Shown here in pieces: positions 8,638 to 17,525 of a stretch of 64,000 nt of DNA. The notes under the pieces are model-generated. The model ran no database searches. It was not told where the DNA came from and was given only the letters and a program-made list of their open reading frames with translations. The stretch spans positions 1,736,001-1,800,000 of the forward strand of contig NZ_JQCR01000002.1 of NCBI RefSeq assembly GCF_000757885.1. Reading direction: 5' to 3'. Made by a program: the position numbers and the translations under genes. The stretch's first letter is position 1. Every line of letters begins with the position of its first letter. The stretch comes from Paenibacillus wynnii (GTDB lineage: Bacteria > Bacillota > Bacilli > Paenibacillales > Paenibacillaceae).

Positions 8638-8661
8638 AACCGCTATGGACCTATAAAATTA

Positions 8662-8709
8662 GAAGAGAGCATTCCTTCGGCCGTACATCGGCTTAGAATG
8701 CTCTCTTTG
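8662..8709. terminator. Terminator between hflX and tgl (convergent genes)
   Basis: AGAGAGCATTC (8664-8674) pairs with GAATGCTCTCT (8696-8706); short T-run on the plus strand. It can serve both converging genes. Confidence 0.7.
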
Positions 8710-8719
8710 ATTTGTGGTC

Positions 8720-9454
8720 TCATCGTTTCAAATGATGAATATAGCTTTGGGTACCAATTCTGGAGAATATCGTAGACTCCAAATGCCTAGGATCTACTGG
8801 TGAAGGCTCTCTTCCTAGAGACAGTGATTGCAAATACGCAAAATCTGGGTGCAAAGCTTCATTGGTCAGATAAGCCGAAGTTAGACTTCCGGGATATCTT
8901 TCTTGATTAAGGGAATCAATGATCACCTCTGCGGGTGCTATGCCAATTCCATGCCCGTAATACAGCCCGTCTTCAAGCATAATTGCATTCTCCCCTTGCC
9001 ATTCGACCTTATCGGGGGCATGGTCAGGATTTTTGAAATACACCACATCTCCGGGGGAAGCTTCAGATATATGATGGGTGGCGATTAACCGCAGATTACT
9101 ATGATAGTGCCAATCCCACAGGAACAGATCTTGGAAATACGTGTTAAACGCATTCTCACCTATAACCTCAAGCGTGGCCATGTACAATACAATTACCATT
9201 GCAGTCCCACACTCAAAGGCATATAAATGCCCATTTCGAAAGATATCGGAAATCCCAACCGAAGGGAGAACTCCCTTCCTCAGCTGCAAACCTCCGTTAG
9301 CTGTACGCGTCCATAACTGCGGATTCCCACGGGAGTCTTCATAAACGGCGAAATCTGCTCCGCTCGCATTCAAAGCAGCAGCTGCCTCCATAATGGCAGC
9401 CCTCATCTTCCGCTCAAATCCCACCGCACCAGGATGTTGATAATAATACGACAC
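8720..9454 (-). CDS. tgl: Protein-glutamine gamma-glutamyltransferase (spore coat transglutaminase)
   Basis: 244 residues, the length of Bacillus subtilis Tgl (245). The catalytic cysteine lies in AFECGTAMVIVLYMA, matching the FECATAMVI motif of Tgl; LFLWDWHYHSNLRLIATHH and GDVVYFKNPDHAP are further family signatures. Tgl crosslinks coat proteins such as GerQ through glutamyl-lysine bonds late in sporulation. GTG at 9454 is chosen because AAGGGGGA lies six bases upstream and gives the family's length; the in-frame GTG at 9487 has no site. Single gene, presumably under sigma-K, though no clear sigma-K promoter was recognised. Confidence 0.95.
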   Translation of the reverse strand: MSYYYQHPGAVGFERKMRAAIMEAAAALNASGADFAVYEDSRGNPQLWTRTANGGLQLRKGVLPSVGISDIFRNGHLYAFECGTAMVIVLYMATLEVIGENAFNTYFQDLFLWDWHYHSNLRLIATHHISEASPGDVVYFKNPDHAPDKVEWQGENAIMLEDGLYYGHGIGIAPAEVIIDSLNQERYPGSLTSAYLTNEALHPDFAYLQSLSLGREPSPVDPRHLESTIFSRIGTQSYIHHLKR

Positions 9455-9538
9455 CGCAATTCCCCCTTCATGATGGAGTTCTCTCACTATAGGTTAGTGT
9501 ACGTGTCGGGCTTTAGGTTGGTGCGGAGTAATAGTTAC

Positions 9539-10279
9539 TTATGGCGTCCATTGATCATGGATAATACCTACAAGTATATGATCTTGGCCGATTTTTTCAA
9601 ATACCAATCGCAGGCTGCGCCAATCCATCCCTTCGACCTTAGGATCAATTCCAGCAATATGATACTCAACGAAGTCGTAGCTGTCCTTAGGGTACACTTC
9701 ATTTAAATTATTGATTGTTGTGCCTTGTCCAAGCCCCTTGTTTAATGAAATCTTAGCATCCTTTATAAAATCTGCATCATAGACGAACCGTTTATGGTAC
9801 TCCGCATACGGAATCTTAATCAGCTCCCCCGAGCCAGCGAACGTCCGCCACACATGGTCCTTTGGATCCTTCAGCAAACCCTCTACCTCATCTCTGGTAA
9901 ATACGAGATCGGTTTTGGTATCGACATATGCATAAGGAGAAAACCTAACACCCTTATCCCGGTGCACCCAGGATGCAAGTGTGCTCATGTCACCCTTCTT
10001 TAGAGCTGAGATTACAGTTTTCGCTGCTTCCAGGGCTGTAGGCGGCTGCCCTTCCTCCGGTGCTTCCTCAGTCTCTTGAGGCTCTACAGTTTTTGAAGGC
10101 TCAACAGTTACTTGTGGATCTACAGTTACTTGTGGCTCGGCCGTTGCCTCCGTCACTTCGGGTTGCTCCTGTGTTTGTCCCGTCGGTTCCGGTGTTGCAT
10201 TTGGCGTTCCGTTGCAGGCAGCAAGCAGCAGTATGATGATTCCCAAGAAAATCCATCCACTTTTTCTCATTCTGTACAT
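9539..10279 (-). CDS. Hypothetical lipoprotein with acidic/Thr-Pro linker
   Basis: 246 residues. A basic N-terminus and hydrophobic stretch end in LLLAACNG, a clear lipobox with Cys as residue 21. Residues ~24-80 are low-complexity Pro/Thr/Glu/Val (repeats such as PQVTVDPQVTVEP), a wall-spanning linker. The C-terminal ~165 residues form one domain beginning ALEAAKTVISALKKGDMSTLASWVHRDKGVRFSPYAYV, like the small extracellular domains seen in many Paenibacillus lipoproteins; I do not recognise a catalytic motif. ATG at 10279 has GGAAAGGGG about 8 bases upstream; the GTG-type start at 10300 lacks one. Function unknown. Confidence 0.8.
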   Translation of the reverse strand: MYRMRKSGWIFLGIIILLLAACNGTPNATPEPTGQTQEQPEVTEATAEPQVTVDPQVTVEPSKTVEPQETEEAPEEGQPPTALEAAKTVISALKKGDMSTLASWVHRDKGVRFSPYAYVDTKTDLVFTRDEVEGLLKDPKDHVWRTFAGSGELIKIPYAEYHKRFVYDADFIKDAKISLNKGLGQGTTINNLNEVYPKDSYDFVEYHIAGIDPKVEGMDWRSLRLVFEKIGQDHILVGIIHDQWTP

Positions 10280-10382
10280 GACCGTGCCCCTTTCCCTCAC
10301 TTTATCTTACCTTTTCAAACGTATATTACCCTAAAAGGTTGCAACCTAATAAGATGTATTCACCTAAGAAGGGGCTGAATTC

Positions 10383-10552
10383 TTGTATGTTCTACAACTT
10401 AAAATCGGGAAATAGTCCCATGAAGCTAAATTGTTGTATGAAATGCAATATTCGGTGCGATAGAGGCATTTTTAGCGAGCGGAAATTGTATTCTATACAA
10501 CATTTCCGCATTGGAAGACGGGTATGACTTAGGAATGTTGTATTCTATACAT
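10383..10552. repeat. Degenerate array of 15-bp dyads with 51-52 bp period (array A)
   Basis: Four dyads start at 10383, 10434, 10486 and 10538 (steps 51, 52, 52): TTGTATGTTCTACAA, TTGTATGAAATGCAA, TTGTATTCTATACAA, TTGTATTCTATACAT. Sequence between dyads is not conserved. The same dyad and period recur at 17538-17812. No coding sequence is supported in 10280-10635. Confidence 0.7.
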
Positions 10553-10570
10553 CAATTCTCGTTGAAGCAG

Positions 10571-10604
10571 GAAAAGCCCATCCTTCTTCAGGATGGGCTT
10601 TCTC
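10571..10604. terminator. Terminator downstream of the AHSA1 gene
   Basis: AAAAGCCCATCC, loop TTCTTCA, GGATGGGCTTT. Usable on both strands; on the minus strand it ends the 10636-11506 gene pair. Confidence 0.75.
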
Positions 10605-10635
10605 AATGTATGGGTTACAACCGAACCTTCTAGAG

Positions 10636-11145
10636 TTATTGCATCGACTGTAAATGCTCTTCAAGACGATCCCAAGTTTCCGCAATCCCTTGTTCCATCC
10701 CCATATTCATAACGGTTTGGAGTGCTTCTGGAGATGAGTATTTAGACCGGCTGATAAGCTTTGTCTGGCCATCCTGCTCTTCAAAAATCATCGTAATATG
10801 CGAGGAAGGCATACCTTCCGTCTCATTGCCCTCTGCATCCGAAAAGTAGTCCACATAAACGACCTTTTCACCCTCCACGATCTCCTCGTAGACAGCCTTC
10901 CCCCAAGACTCCATTCCGTAAAATTCACCTTGCTTCTCATCTATACACTTCATGCAGTAATGCCAAATACCTCCGGGGCGAAAATCAACGTTGCAAACCG
11001 GAAGGATCCAGCCACGCGGCCCCCACCATTGTTTAAGATGCTCCGCCTCTGAGAATGCCTTGAATACGAGCTCGCGCGGCGCATTAAATACCCGCTCCAG
11101 AATCAATTCCTGTCCTTCTACCGTAGTGATCATTTTGTTCGACAT
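10636..11145 (-). CDS. SRPBCC/AHSA1 domain protein
   Basis: 169 residues. LERVFNAPRELVFKAFSEAEHLKQWWGPRGW is the typical beginning of an AHSA1 (activator of Hsp90 ATPase homologue 1)-like START-fold domain, which forms a hydrophobic ligand cavity. SHITMIFEEQDGQTKLI is the matching late strand pair. AHSA1-like proteins in Firmicutes are commonly encoded beside an ArsR regulator, as here: the regulator gene ends 31 bases upstream on the same strand. The ligand is unknown. ATG at 11145 follows AGGAGG with 8-base spacing; the longer reading to 11238 would run into the regulator gene and is rejected. Confidence 0.85.
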   Translation of the reverse strand: MSNKMITTVEGQELILERVFNAPRELVFKAFSEAEHLKQWWGPRGWILPVCNVDFRPGGIWHYCMKCIDEKQGEFYGMESWGKAVYEEIVEGEKVVYVDYFSDAEGNETEGMPSSHITMIFEEQDGQTKLISRSKYSSPEALQTVMNMGMEQGIAETWDRLEEHLQSMQ

Positions 11146-11176
11146 CACAAATTCCTCCTGAAAATCGATTTGTAAA

Positions 11177-11506
11177 TCAATGATTCTCTTTGGATTGCAG
11201 CTTCTGCAGATAGTCCTCCAGATTGTCAAATCGTTCATTCCAGACCTTTCGGTAGGTTTCTAGCCATACATCAAGGGCTTGAAGCGGCTCAACTCGAAGC
11301 TTGTAATTCCGGCGATTGGCGACGGCCTCTACTTCCACTAATCCGGCCTCCAGCAGGACACGCAGATGTTTGGAAGCTTGAGGCTGCTGTAACCCTAGAC
11401 GATCTGCGATCTCCCCTACAGTCAAGGGACCCTTAACACTAAGCAAGAGCTCCATCATTCGTAAGCGATTTGGTTCAGCCAGTGCACTAAATGTTGTTGT
11501 TTCCAT
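11177..11506 (-). CDS. ArsR-family winged-helix transcriptional regulator
   Basis: 109 residues. TTTFSALAEPNRLRMMELLL is the standard ArsR N-terminus; LTVGEIADRLGLQQPQASKHLRVLLEAGLVEVE is the helix-turn-helix and RRNYKLR the wing. No metal-binding Cys cluster is visible, so it probably senses a non-metal signal or acts without ligand, as in the ArsR/AHSA1 pairs. It should repress its own two-gene operon. ATG at 11506 has AAAGGAA about nine bases upstream; ATG-type start at 11530 has none. Confidence 0.88.
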   Translation of the reverse strand: METTTFSALAEPNRLRMMELLLSVKGPLTVGEIADRLGLQQPQASKHLRVLLEAGLVEVEAVANRRNYKLRVEPLQALDVWLETYRKVWNERFDNLEDYLQKLQSKENH

Positions 11507-11736
11507 GAGTTTTATGTTCCTTTTAACCATACTGTTTTACCCTAAAGTACTTACTTGCAAGTTAAATATACTACTCAAGGAATATTCCAGTCAAGGAATA
11601 TTAATATCTTTTTATCTCTCTCATCGACTTCCCCTTTAGTCTCCCCTCAACCGCCGATACAAAATATCTTTTCTTTACTAAAAAGTATTGGAGTATAATA
11701 GTTACAATACTTTAGGGGGAAGGAAAGTTTGTAACT

Positions 11737-12972
11737 ATGTCGAAAGCAAGGATTTTCGATTTTTTGTTATTTTTCATTTCCATAGCCATTGCCTGGAATT
11801 CAGGGCCCATTACGATCCCTGGCAACACTTATCTGATAGCTCTGCTGGTATACTGGGTTTTTTCCAGTATTTATTATCACCTACGCATAGTAAGCACCAA
11901 CCGCAACTCAAACATAGAATATGGCATTAGCTACACTGCCTCCTTGGGCATATTTTCCGGTCCGCTAGGCGTCTTTATATTTGAATCTCTGTATAGGGTC
12001 ACTGTATATTTGTATAAAAAACTCACTAAAACAGATGATCCCGAGGAATTTCTGGATACCTTTTACAATATAGGCTCCTTCGCCTTAACAGGTTCGATTT
12101 CCTATTACTTGTACCAATATTTGGGCCCTGGTTTTTCAAGCTTTCCATTTGGTTTCTGGCTGCTAATCTTTCTGCTAACTGTATTATCCAGCATGCTATC
12201 TTCTACTTTTATTTCGATAACTTGTTGGATCTCAAGAGATATCACTACACGCGGGGAAGTCATTCACCTTTACATTGGAAACAGAAGTTTGCTGGATATC
12301 GGGAAAATAGCCATTTCAAACGGACTGCTGCTGTTATTCCTCCAAGAGGGCAATTGGGACAGGCTCATTAGCGTATTCCTGTTGAATTACATCGTTAGCC
12401 GTTCCTTTTACTCCAAATCTCAAAGTGTTCAGAACAAGTTCGAACGGGACAAATTCGAGCAAATGGCTTATCAGGATTTCTTGACGGGAACCTTCAACCG
12501 TTCTTACATGGATAAAACAATGAAAGAACTGGAACAAGGTGATGAGTGGATTGGCGTTGCAGTCGCAGATATTGATAAATTCAAAAAGATTAATGATGCC
12601 TATAATCATGCCGTAGGGGATCGTGTCATCCAACATTTTGCCGATACCTTAACTTCGTTCCTAAATGATGATGATTTCTTATTTAGAAGCGGCGGTGAGG
12701 AATTTACTCTTTTTATGAGAAATAAAAGCTATGAGCAAACCCTCTTTTTAGTAGAAGAGATTCTGCATAAAATTGAAAAAAGCACAGTCAAAGCCGAATA
12801 TAAAGATCAGAATATAGACATTACCTACACAGCCTCTTTCGGTTTATACTACTATAAAATCAATTCAAAGGTATCCATAGAGAAGGCTTACGTCAATGCA
12901 GATCAGCTGCTGCTGGAATCCAAGGTGCTTGGCAGAAACCGGGTTTCGTCGAAACTCGAGACTGTAGAGTAG
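11737..12972 (+). CDS. Membrane-bound diguanylate cyclase (GGDEF)
   Basis: 411 residues. The first ~220 residues hold about six to seven hydrophobic helices, a membrane sensor region of MHYT/MASE-like size but not one I can name. The GGDEF domain follows: DFLTGTFNRSYMDKTM, VAVADIDKFKKINDAYNHAVGD, and the active-site loop FRSGGEEFTLF. The GGEEF signature predicts an active enzyme making cyclic di-GMP from two GTP. No RxxD inhibitory site is evident before the motif. Single gene; the terminator at 12997-13050 separates it from adeR. Confidence 0.88.
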   Translation: MSKARIFDFLLFFISIAIAWNSGPITIPGNTYLIALLVYWVFSSIYYHLRIVSTNRNSNIEYGISYTASLGIFSGPLGVFIFESLYRVTVYLYKKLTKTDDPEEFLDTFYNIGSFALTGSISYYLYQYLGPGFSSFPFGFWLLIFLLTVLSSMLSSTFISITCWISRDITTRGEVIHLYIGNRSLLDIGKIAISNGLLLLFLQEGNWDRLISVFLLNYIVSRSFYSKSQSVQNKFERDKFEQMAYQDFLTGTFNRSYMDKTMKELEQGDEWIGVAVADIDKFKKINDAYNHAVGDRVIQHFADTLTSFLNDDDFLFRSGGEEFTLFMRNKSYEQTLFLVEEILHKIEKSTVKAEYKDQNIDITYTASFGLYYYKINSKVSIEKAYVNADQLLLESKVLGRNRVSSKLETVE

Positions 12973-12996
12973 TGCAGCGTTAGGGCTTTTAACAAT

Positions 12997-13050
12997 AAAA
13001 GGCGATAGAACCACCTCCGTTAACCGGCTTTGTGGTTTTATCGCCTTTTT
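12997..13050. terminator. Bidirectional terminator between GGDEF gene and adeR
   Basis: AAAAGGCGATAgAACCAC pairs with GTGGTTTTATCGCCTTTTT; T-runs on both strands fit two convergent genes. Confidence 0.8.
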
Positions 13051-13052
13051 AA

Positions 13053-14312
13053 CTATTCCCTGTTTTCCACAAACCACTCGTTCAACTGCCCGGTCTCCTC
13101 TGTCAATAGATCCAAATACATCGAGGTTCGGTAATCCGTGTCCTTCAGGCTTTTGCCTGTAATCTCAGCGATCCGGTTCAAACGATACATCAGCGTGTTG
13201 GTATGGATATGCAGAAAAGAGGCTGACTCTTTTAGATTGCCGTTTAGGGATAAGTAGACCGCCACTGTTTTTAAGAAATCACTCTTATGCTCGCGGTCAT
13301 GTTCCTTCAGAAGATGCAACAAAGGGCTTTTACGGGTCTGAATGCGTTTATGGTCCAAAATGGCCGGAAAATAAGCCCATAATCCGATTTCCTCATACAA
13401 AAGCAAATCCCGGCCGTGAAAGGGCAGCAGCTTCTTGATTTCAAGGATAGAGACCGCTTCCCGGTAGGCATGGGCAACTGATGTATATTCGTCATAATCA
13501 AGACTGCAGCCGGCCAACATAGGACAGCCTTCACTCTTAGATAGGTCCTTCACAAGCTTACTCATAAACGAGGAAAGGGCATGCGTACCTCCGACAGGAA
13601 AGGTGAAGGTAAACAGAATAATTAAGCGGTCGTGCTCTGCTGTAAGCAGCAGCAGACGAAGCCCGGCATAAGAGGCCACGGCTTGCCGAACCTTGTGAAC
13701 TAAGGCATCATTATATACCTTGGTAGTCTCGAATACAGCGATGTAATAACTATTCGGCAATAGGATCGACCATGCCTCCGCTTCCTGCTTAATCGCCGGC
13801 TCTGAATCATAATGCGAAGTCAGCAGCTTCCAAAAAAAATCCTCCTGCGTTTTCTCCTGCTTAATCTTCCAGCCCCGCTGCTTCAGCAGATAACGACCAG
13901 CAATACCCGCGGCCTTTTCGATAATACTCTCCGCATGTCCTGCTTCTAAATTCCCTGTATCGACTACCCATATGTAACCAAGAATCTCCTTATGATTCTT
14001 GATACATATCGCCAGACGAGGACCGAGTCCCACCTCCATAACCGCAGGAATTCGGATCGCATGCGCGGCGGTCTCAAGCTGCTGCATAACACCCTTTTTG
14101 CGTAAGCCGATAATCACATGGTTAGGCACACGCTTGCCGATAATCGTAGAAATTCTTGCCGGATCACTTTCAAATTGATGAGAACTATATCCGATGACGT
14201 GGTGGTTACTGTCTTCTATGGTGACTTGGGACTGGAGTGCTTCACTGATGGTATCCGCAAGGGATTCCATGCTGTCAAAAAAACGATCAAACGATGGATC
14301 TAGTCCTGTCAA
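13053..14312 (-). CDS. adeR: PucR/CdaR-family regulator, AdeR-like activator of ald
   Basis: About 419 residues. N-terminal GAF/PAS-like sensing part (ALQSQVTIEDSNHHVIGYSS), a central region, and a C-terminal helix-turn-helix of the PucR type: VYLSLNGNLKESASFLHIHTNTLMYRLNRIAEITG. In Bacillus subtilis AdeR (YukF) has this size and architecture, lies beside ald and activates it in response to alanine; the same gene order here supports the name. The ald terminator lies between them, so they are separate transcripts. The start is uncertain: TTG at 14312 follows GGTGGGG; TTG at 14327 and ATG at 14273 are alternatives. Confidence 0.82.
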   Translation of the reverse strand: MTGLDPSFDRFFDSMESLADTISEALQSQVTIEDSNHHVIGYSSHQFESDPARISTIIGKRVPNHVIIGLRKKGVMQQLETAAHAIRIPAVMEVGLGPRLAICIKNHKEILGYIWVVDTGNLEAGHAESIIEKAAGIAGRYLLKQRGWKIKQEKTQEDFFWKLLTSHYDSEPAIKQEAEAWSILLPNSYYIAVFETTKVYNDALVHKVRQAVASYAGLRLLLLTAEHDRLIILFTFTFPVGGTHALSSFMSKLVKDLSKSEGCPMLAGCSLDYDEYTSVAHAYREAVSILEIKKLLPFHGRDLLLYEEIGLWAYFPAILDHKRIQTRKSPLLHLLKEHDREHKSDFLKTVAVYLSLNGNLKESASFLHIHTNTLMYRLNRIAEITGKSLKDTDYRTSMYLDLLTEETGQLNEWFVENRE

Positions 14313-14405
14313 ATGTCCCCACCCCAACCTGAAGAATAGCCGAATCTCGTATTAAAGAGTGATTTTATTATAGTACGATTTATCCTAAGCTGACTATATG
14401 ACATG

Positions 14406-14442
14406 AAAAAAAGAACAGCCCACGTTATGATTGGACTGTTCC
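14406..14442 (-). terminator. Terminator of ald
   Basis: On the minus strand GGAACAGTCC...GGGCTGTTC is followed by seven T (14412-14406). It lies after the ald stop codon and before adeR. Confidence 0.75.
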
Positions 14443-14468
14443 TAAGTTACCCTCTTATTCTCTTCTAT

Positions 14469-15602
14469 TTATATTAAAGTAGGCTCTTGCTCCAAGGCCT
14501 GCTCTACCGTGTAATACTCTTCCCCAAGAGCTTCTGCCACGGCTTCGCAAGTGATCTTCCCATTAGCTACATTAACACCGCTTTTCAAGCCTTCATTGTC
14601 TTCAATAGCCTTAACCACGCCTTTATTAGCAATTTGCAGCGCATATGGAATCGTAACATTCGTTAAGGCAATGGTCGATGTTTTGGCAACTGCACCCGGC
14701 ATATTGGCTACCGAATAATGAAGTACACCGAATTTCTCGAATACCGGATGATCATGTGTAGTAATTCGATCGATCGTCTCCACGATGCCGCCTTGGTCAA
14801 TCGCCACATCGACAATAACGGAGCCAGGTTTCATACTCTTGACCATTTCTTCGGTAACCAGTTTAGGAGCCTTCGCACCCGGGATCAGCACAGCGCCTAC
14901 CAGCAGATCAGCTTCAGCAACCGCTTTGGCAATGTTGAAAGGGTTGGAAATCAGCGTATTGATTTGTGATCCAAAAATATCATCCAGCTGGCGCAGTCTC
15001 TCCGCACACAGATCAACAATAGTCACATCTGCTCCCAGGCCGATGGCCATTTTGGCTGCATTAGTACCCACGACACCGCCGCCGATAATGCTGACTTTAC
15101 CTCTGCTAACCCCGGGAACACCGGAGAGAAGAATGCCTTGTCCGCCGTAATTCTTTTGCAGAAACTGCGCTCCCAGCTGTACGGACATGCGTCCTGCAAC
15201 TTCGCTCATAGGTGTTAACAGCGGCAAAGTACGTCCATCCACCACCGTTTCGTAGGCAACACCGATCACCCCATGCTGTTGAAGCGCCGCTGCCAGAGCA
15301 GGCTCGGGAGCAAGGTGCAAGTAAGTGAACAATATCAGGCCTGGACGGAAATACTCATATTCGCTCTCCAGCGGTTCTTTTACCTTAATGACCATGTCGG
15401 AAGCGCCCCAAAGTGTTCCGGCATCCTCAATTAGCTTGGCTCCGGCCAATTCATACTCTTCATTCGGGAATCCACTGCCCAGACCTGCGCCTGCTTCAAT
15501 CAGAACCTCATGCCCTGCTCTAAGAAGAGTAACTACACCCGCCGGTGTTATGCCTACACGGTTTTCGCTGTTTTTAATTTCTTTAGGAACTCCAATAATC
15601 AT
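14469..15602 (-). CDS. ald: Alanine dehydrogenase
   Basis: 377 residues, as in Bacillus subtilis Ald (378). [23 protein letters not shown] is followed by the conserved TYLHLAPEP and the NAD-binding glycine motif [22 protein letters not shown]. The C-terminal [22 protein letters not shown] carries the active-site region of the family. It converts L-alanine to pyruvate and ammonia with NAD+, used in sporulation and alanine utilisation. ATG at 15602 has AGGAGAG about six bases upstream; the upstream in-frame start at 15647 has none. Likely activated by the adjacent AdeR-like protein. Confidence 0.97.
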   Translation of the reverse strand: MIIGVPKEIKNSENRVGITPAGVVTLLRAGHEVLIEAGAGLGSGFPNEEYELAGAKLIEDAGTLWGASDMVIKVKEPLESEYEYFRPGLILFTYLHLAPEPALAAALQQHGVIGVAYETVVDGRTLPLLTPMSEVAGRMSVQLGAQFLQKNYGGQGILLSGVPGVSRGKVSIIGGGVVGTNAAKMAIGLGADVTIVDLCAERLRQLDDIFGSQINTLISNPFNIAKAVAEADLLVGAVLIPGAKAPKLVTEEMVKSMKPGSVIVDVAIDQGGIVETIDRITTHDHPVFEKFGVLHYSVANMPGAVAKTSTIALTNVTIPYALQIANKGVVKAIEDNEGLKSGVNVANGKITCEAVAEALGEEYYTVEQALEQEPTLI

Positions 15603-15779
15603 CCTAATCTCTCCTGTCTTGTGTGTGTCTCTTATGTAAAGAATCATAACATATGAGTCTTTTATTCAATTTGTTAAAAAAGAAAAACATTATCTGTCAT
15701 GATTGTGTTTTTACACAACGGGACTATTTATCACAAATACTTAAACAAAAATGGATGTCCGGTAACTAGTCGTAACTAC

Positions 15780-15910
15780 GGAGAATGTTTGGACTTTCGG
15801 TCGCTGTTGTCTCCATATTTCCTGATTGTACCGCTATCTGCGGTAGAAATCCGGAGACAAAGGCGAACGCTGGCGCTCCTACAGTTCCAAAATTCCCCTT
15901 CGCTACTCTT
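15780..15910. repeat. Interspersed intergenic repeat copy (Paenibacillus type)
   Basis: On the minus strand it reads CTGTAGGAGCGCCAGCG ... CCGGATTTCTACCGC ... AGCGACCGAAAG. A related copy with CTGTAGGAACGATAGCG, AGCGACCGAAAG and CCGGATTTCAACGCGG lies at 44724-44815. It contains inverted segments (ACCGCTATCTGCGGTAG). No gene is supported in 15603-16133 apart from this repeat and the hairpin at 15944. Confidence 0.5.
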
Positions 15911-15941
15911 CACCTAGAACCTTTGTTTAAGTATAAAAAGA

Positions 15942-15975
15942 CAAACAACCCGCTCATTGAGCGGGTTGTCGGCAG
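15942..15975 (-). terminator. Terminator downstream of the M20 amidohydrolase
   Basis: AACCCGCTC/GAGCGGGTT with a 3-4 base loop; on the minus strand the 3' arm runs into GTTTGTCTTTTT. It is ~160 bases after the amidohydrolase stop codon. Confidence 0.6.
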
Positions 15976-16133
15976 AACTGAAGCAGCACAGTATTCCTGT
16001 GCGCAAAGGTAACATCAAGTTAATAATAAGGTGGATGAGGGTATGTTTAGTTTCACAAACATAACATTAAAAATGGACGGTATCCGTTTCTCATAGAAAT
16101 ATATAAAAGTATACTGAAGACTTATACTTTCTT

Positions 16134-17357
16134 TTATTTTAACAAACACAGTACCGTTTCCAGCAGGATATTTACACCCTTTTCACAATCCTCATAGGAG
16201 GTGAGCTCTTCCTCACAATGGCTTTTCCCTTTAACACTAGGTACAAAAACCATAGCGGATGGAAGAAAACCGGCCACGAACTGCGCATCATGACCCGCAC
16301 CGCTGGCCATTTTTTTATGAGAATATCCTAAGCTTAATGCTGCTTGCTCTACCCGGTTGCAAATGTTGGGATCAAACCATACCGTATCACGGCCCCACAG
16401 CTTGGTTGTCGTAACACCGCACTCCCCTTGCAGCACCGGTAAGCTCTGAATGATAGCTTCAACTTCGCGAACCACACCCATGTCCTTATGTCTGGCTTCC
16501 ACCGTAAAAATCACTTGATTAGGGATAACGGTATGAATATTAGGCAGGACGTTCATTCGGCCCATGGTATAGACCAGTTCGGAATCGAGCAACCCAAGCT
16601 TATTTCGAAGTTCTGTAATAAGGTCGTTCGCCGCGAACAAGGCATCCTTCCGCATCTCCATAGGTGTTGTGCCCGCATGATCGGATTCACCGGTCACTTC
16701 AATCTCATAACAAGCCATGCCGACTACACAATCCACTATCCCGATGGATAAATCCTCCCTCTCCAAGACAGGACCCTGCTCAATGTGAAGCTCCAGATAT
16801 GCGGTGGCTTCCTGAATTCGATTAGCGGCATCACCTGCAAATCCGCTTGCCTCTAGTGCTTCTTGAAACGTAGTCCCTTCCGGATCTTTTTTGCTCATCA
16901 TTACGGCCTTATCAAACTTTCCGGACAAGACACCAGACGCCATCATCGAAGGTTCAAACCGAGCACCCTCTTCATTGGTGAAATTCATAACGGTAATTGG
17001 AATCTCAGGGGTAATCCCTTGATCGACCAGAGTCCGTACGATCTCCAATCCGGCGATAACCCCGAGCACACCATCGAACCGTCCACCTTTTTTGACGGTA
17101 TCCATGTGTGATCCAATCACGATAGGCGGTTTCTCCTTGGCCCCCGCAAGTGTTGCATACATCGTGCCCATATCATCAACCCTAACGTTCATCCCCAACT
17201 CTTTGCAGCAGGAACGGAAGTAACTCCGGACTTTGAGATCTTCTTCTGATAATGATAGCCGTGTCACACCATTGTTGTCCGTACGGCCAAAATCCGCAAA
17301 GGTCTCGATGGTATTCTTCAGTCGCTCGCCGTTCACGGTTAATTTTCTCAACTGCAT
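16134..17357 (-). CDS. M20-family amidase (hydantoinase/carbamoylase type)
   Basis: 407 residues. Metal-site motifs of the N-carbamoyl-L-amino-acid hydrolase / allantoate amidohydrolase group are all visible: VIGSHMDTV with the bridging Asp in GGRFDGVLGV, the catalytic NFTNEEGARF, LELHIEQGPVLE, and the C-terminal GAGHDAQF. A dimerisation lid domain (residues ~210-325) includes GESDHAGTTPM. The enzyme hydrolyses an N-carbamoyl amino acid or ureide to release ammonia and CO2; the precise substrate cannot be read from sequence. ATG at 17357 has GGAG eight bases before it, GTG at 17360 is the alternative. No neighbouring purine or hydantoin genes are present. Confidence 0.9.
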   Translation of the reverse strand: MQLRKLTVNGERLKNTIETFADFGRTDNNGVTRLSLSEEDLKVRSYFRSCCKELGMNVRVDDMGTMYATLAGAKEKPPIVIGSHMDTVKKGGRFDGVLGVIAGLEIVRTLVDQGITPEIPITVMNFTNEEGARFEPSMMASGVLSGKFDKAVMMSKKDPEGTTFQEALEASGFAGDAANRIQEATAYLELHIEQGPVLEREDLSIGIVDCVVGMACYEIEVTGESDHAGTTPMEMRKDALFAANDLITELRNKLGLLDSELVYTMGRMNVLPNIHTVIPNQVIFTVEARHKDMGVVREVEAIIQSLPVLQGECGVTTTKLWGRDTVWFDPNICNRVEQAALSLGYSHKKMASGAGHDAQFVAGFLPSAMVFVPSVKGKSHCEEELTSYEDCEKGVNILLETVLCLLK

Positions 17358-17525
17358 CACATCATCTCCGTTCGAACAATTAGGTGGATTAAAAACAAAT
17401 AACTGCTTTCTATATATGTTATACCAATAATAAATATTTTCACTTTACATAATGTAATAATTATTTTTTAGAATAAGGTACTTTGTGTTACACGCTGGCG
17501 TTTGTGTAACCATTCGGCTCCTCGG

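Noticed and set aside
15699..16012. Two plus-strand frames of ~70 codons downstream of the M20 amidohydrolase gene
   Set aside because: They run through an interspersed repeat and a terminator hairpin and have no ribosome binding site.
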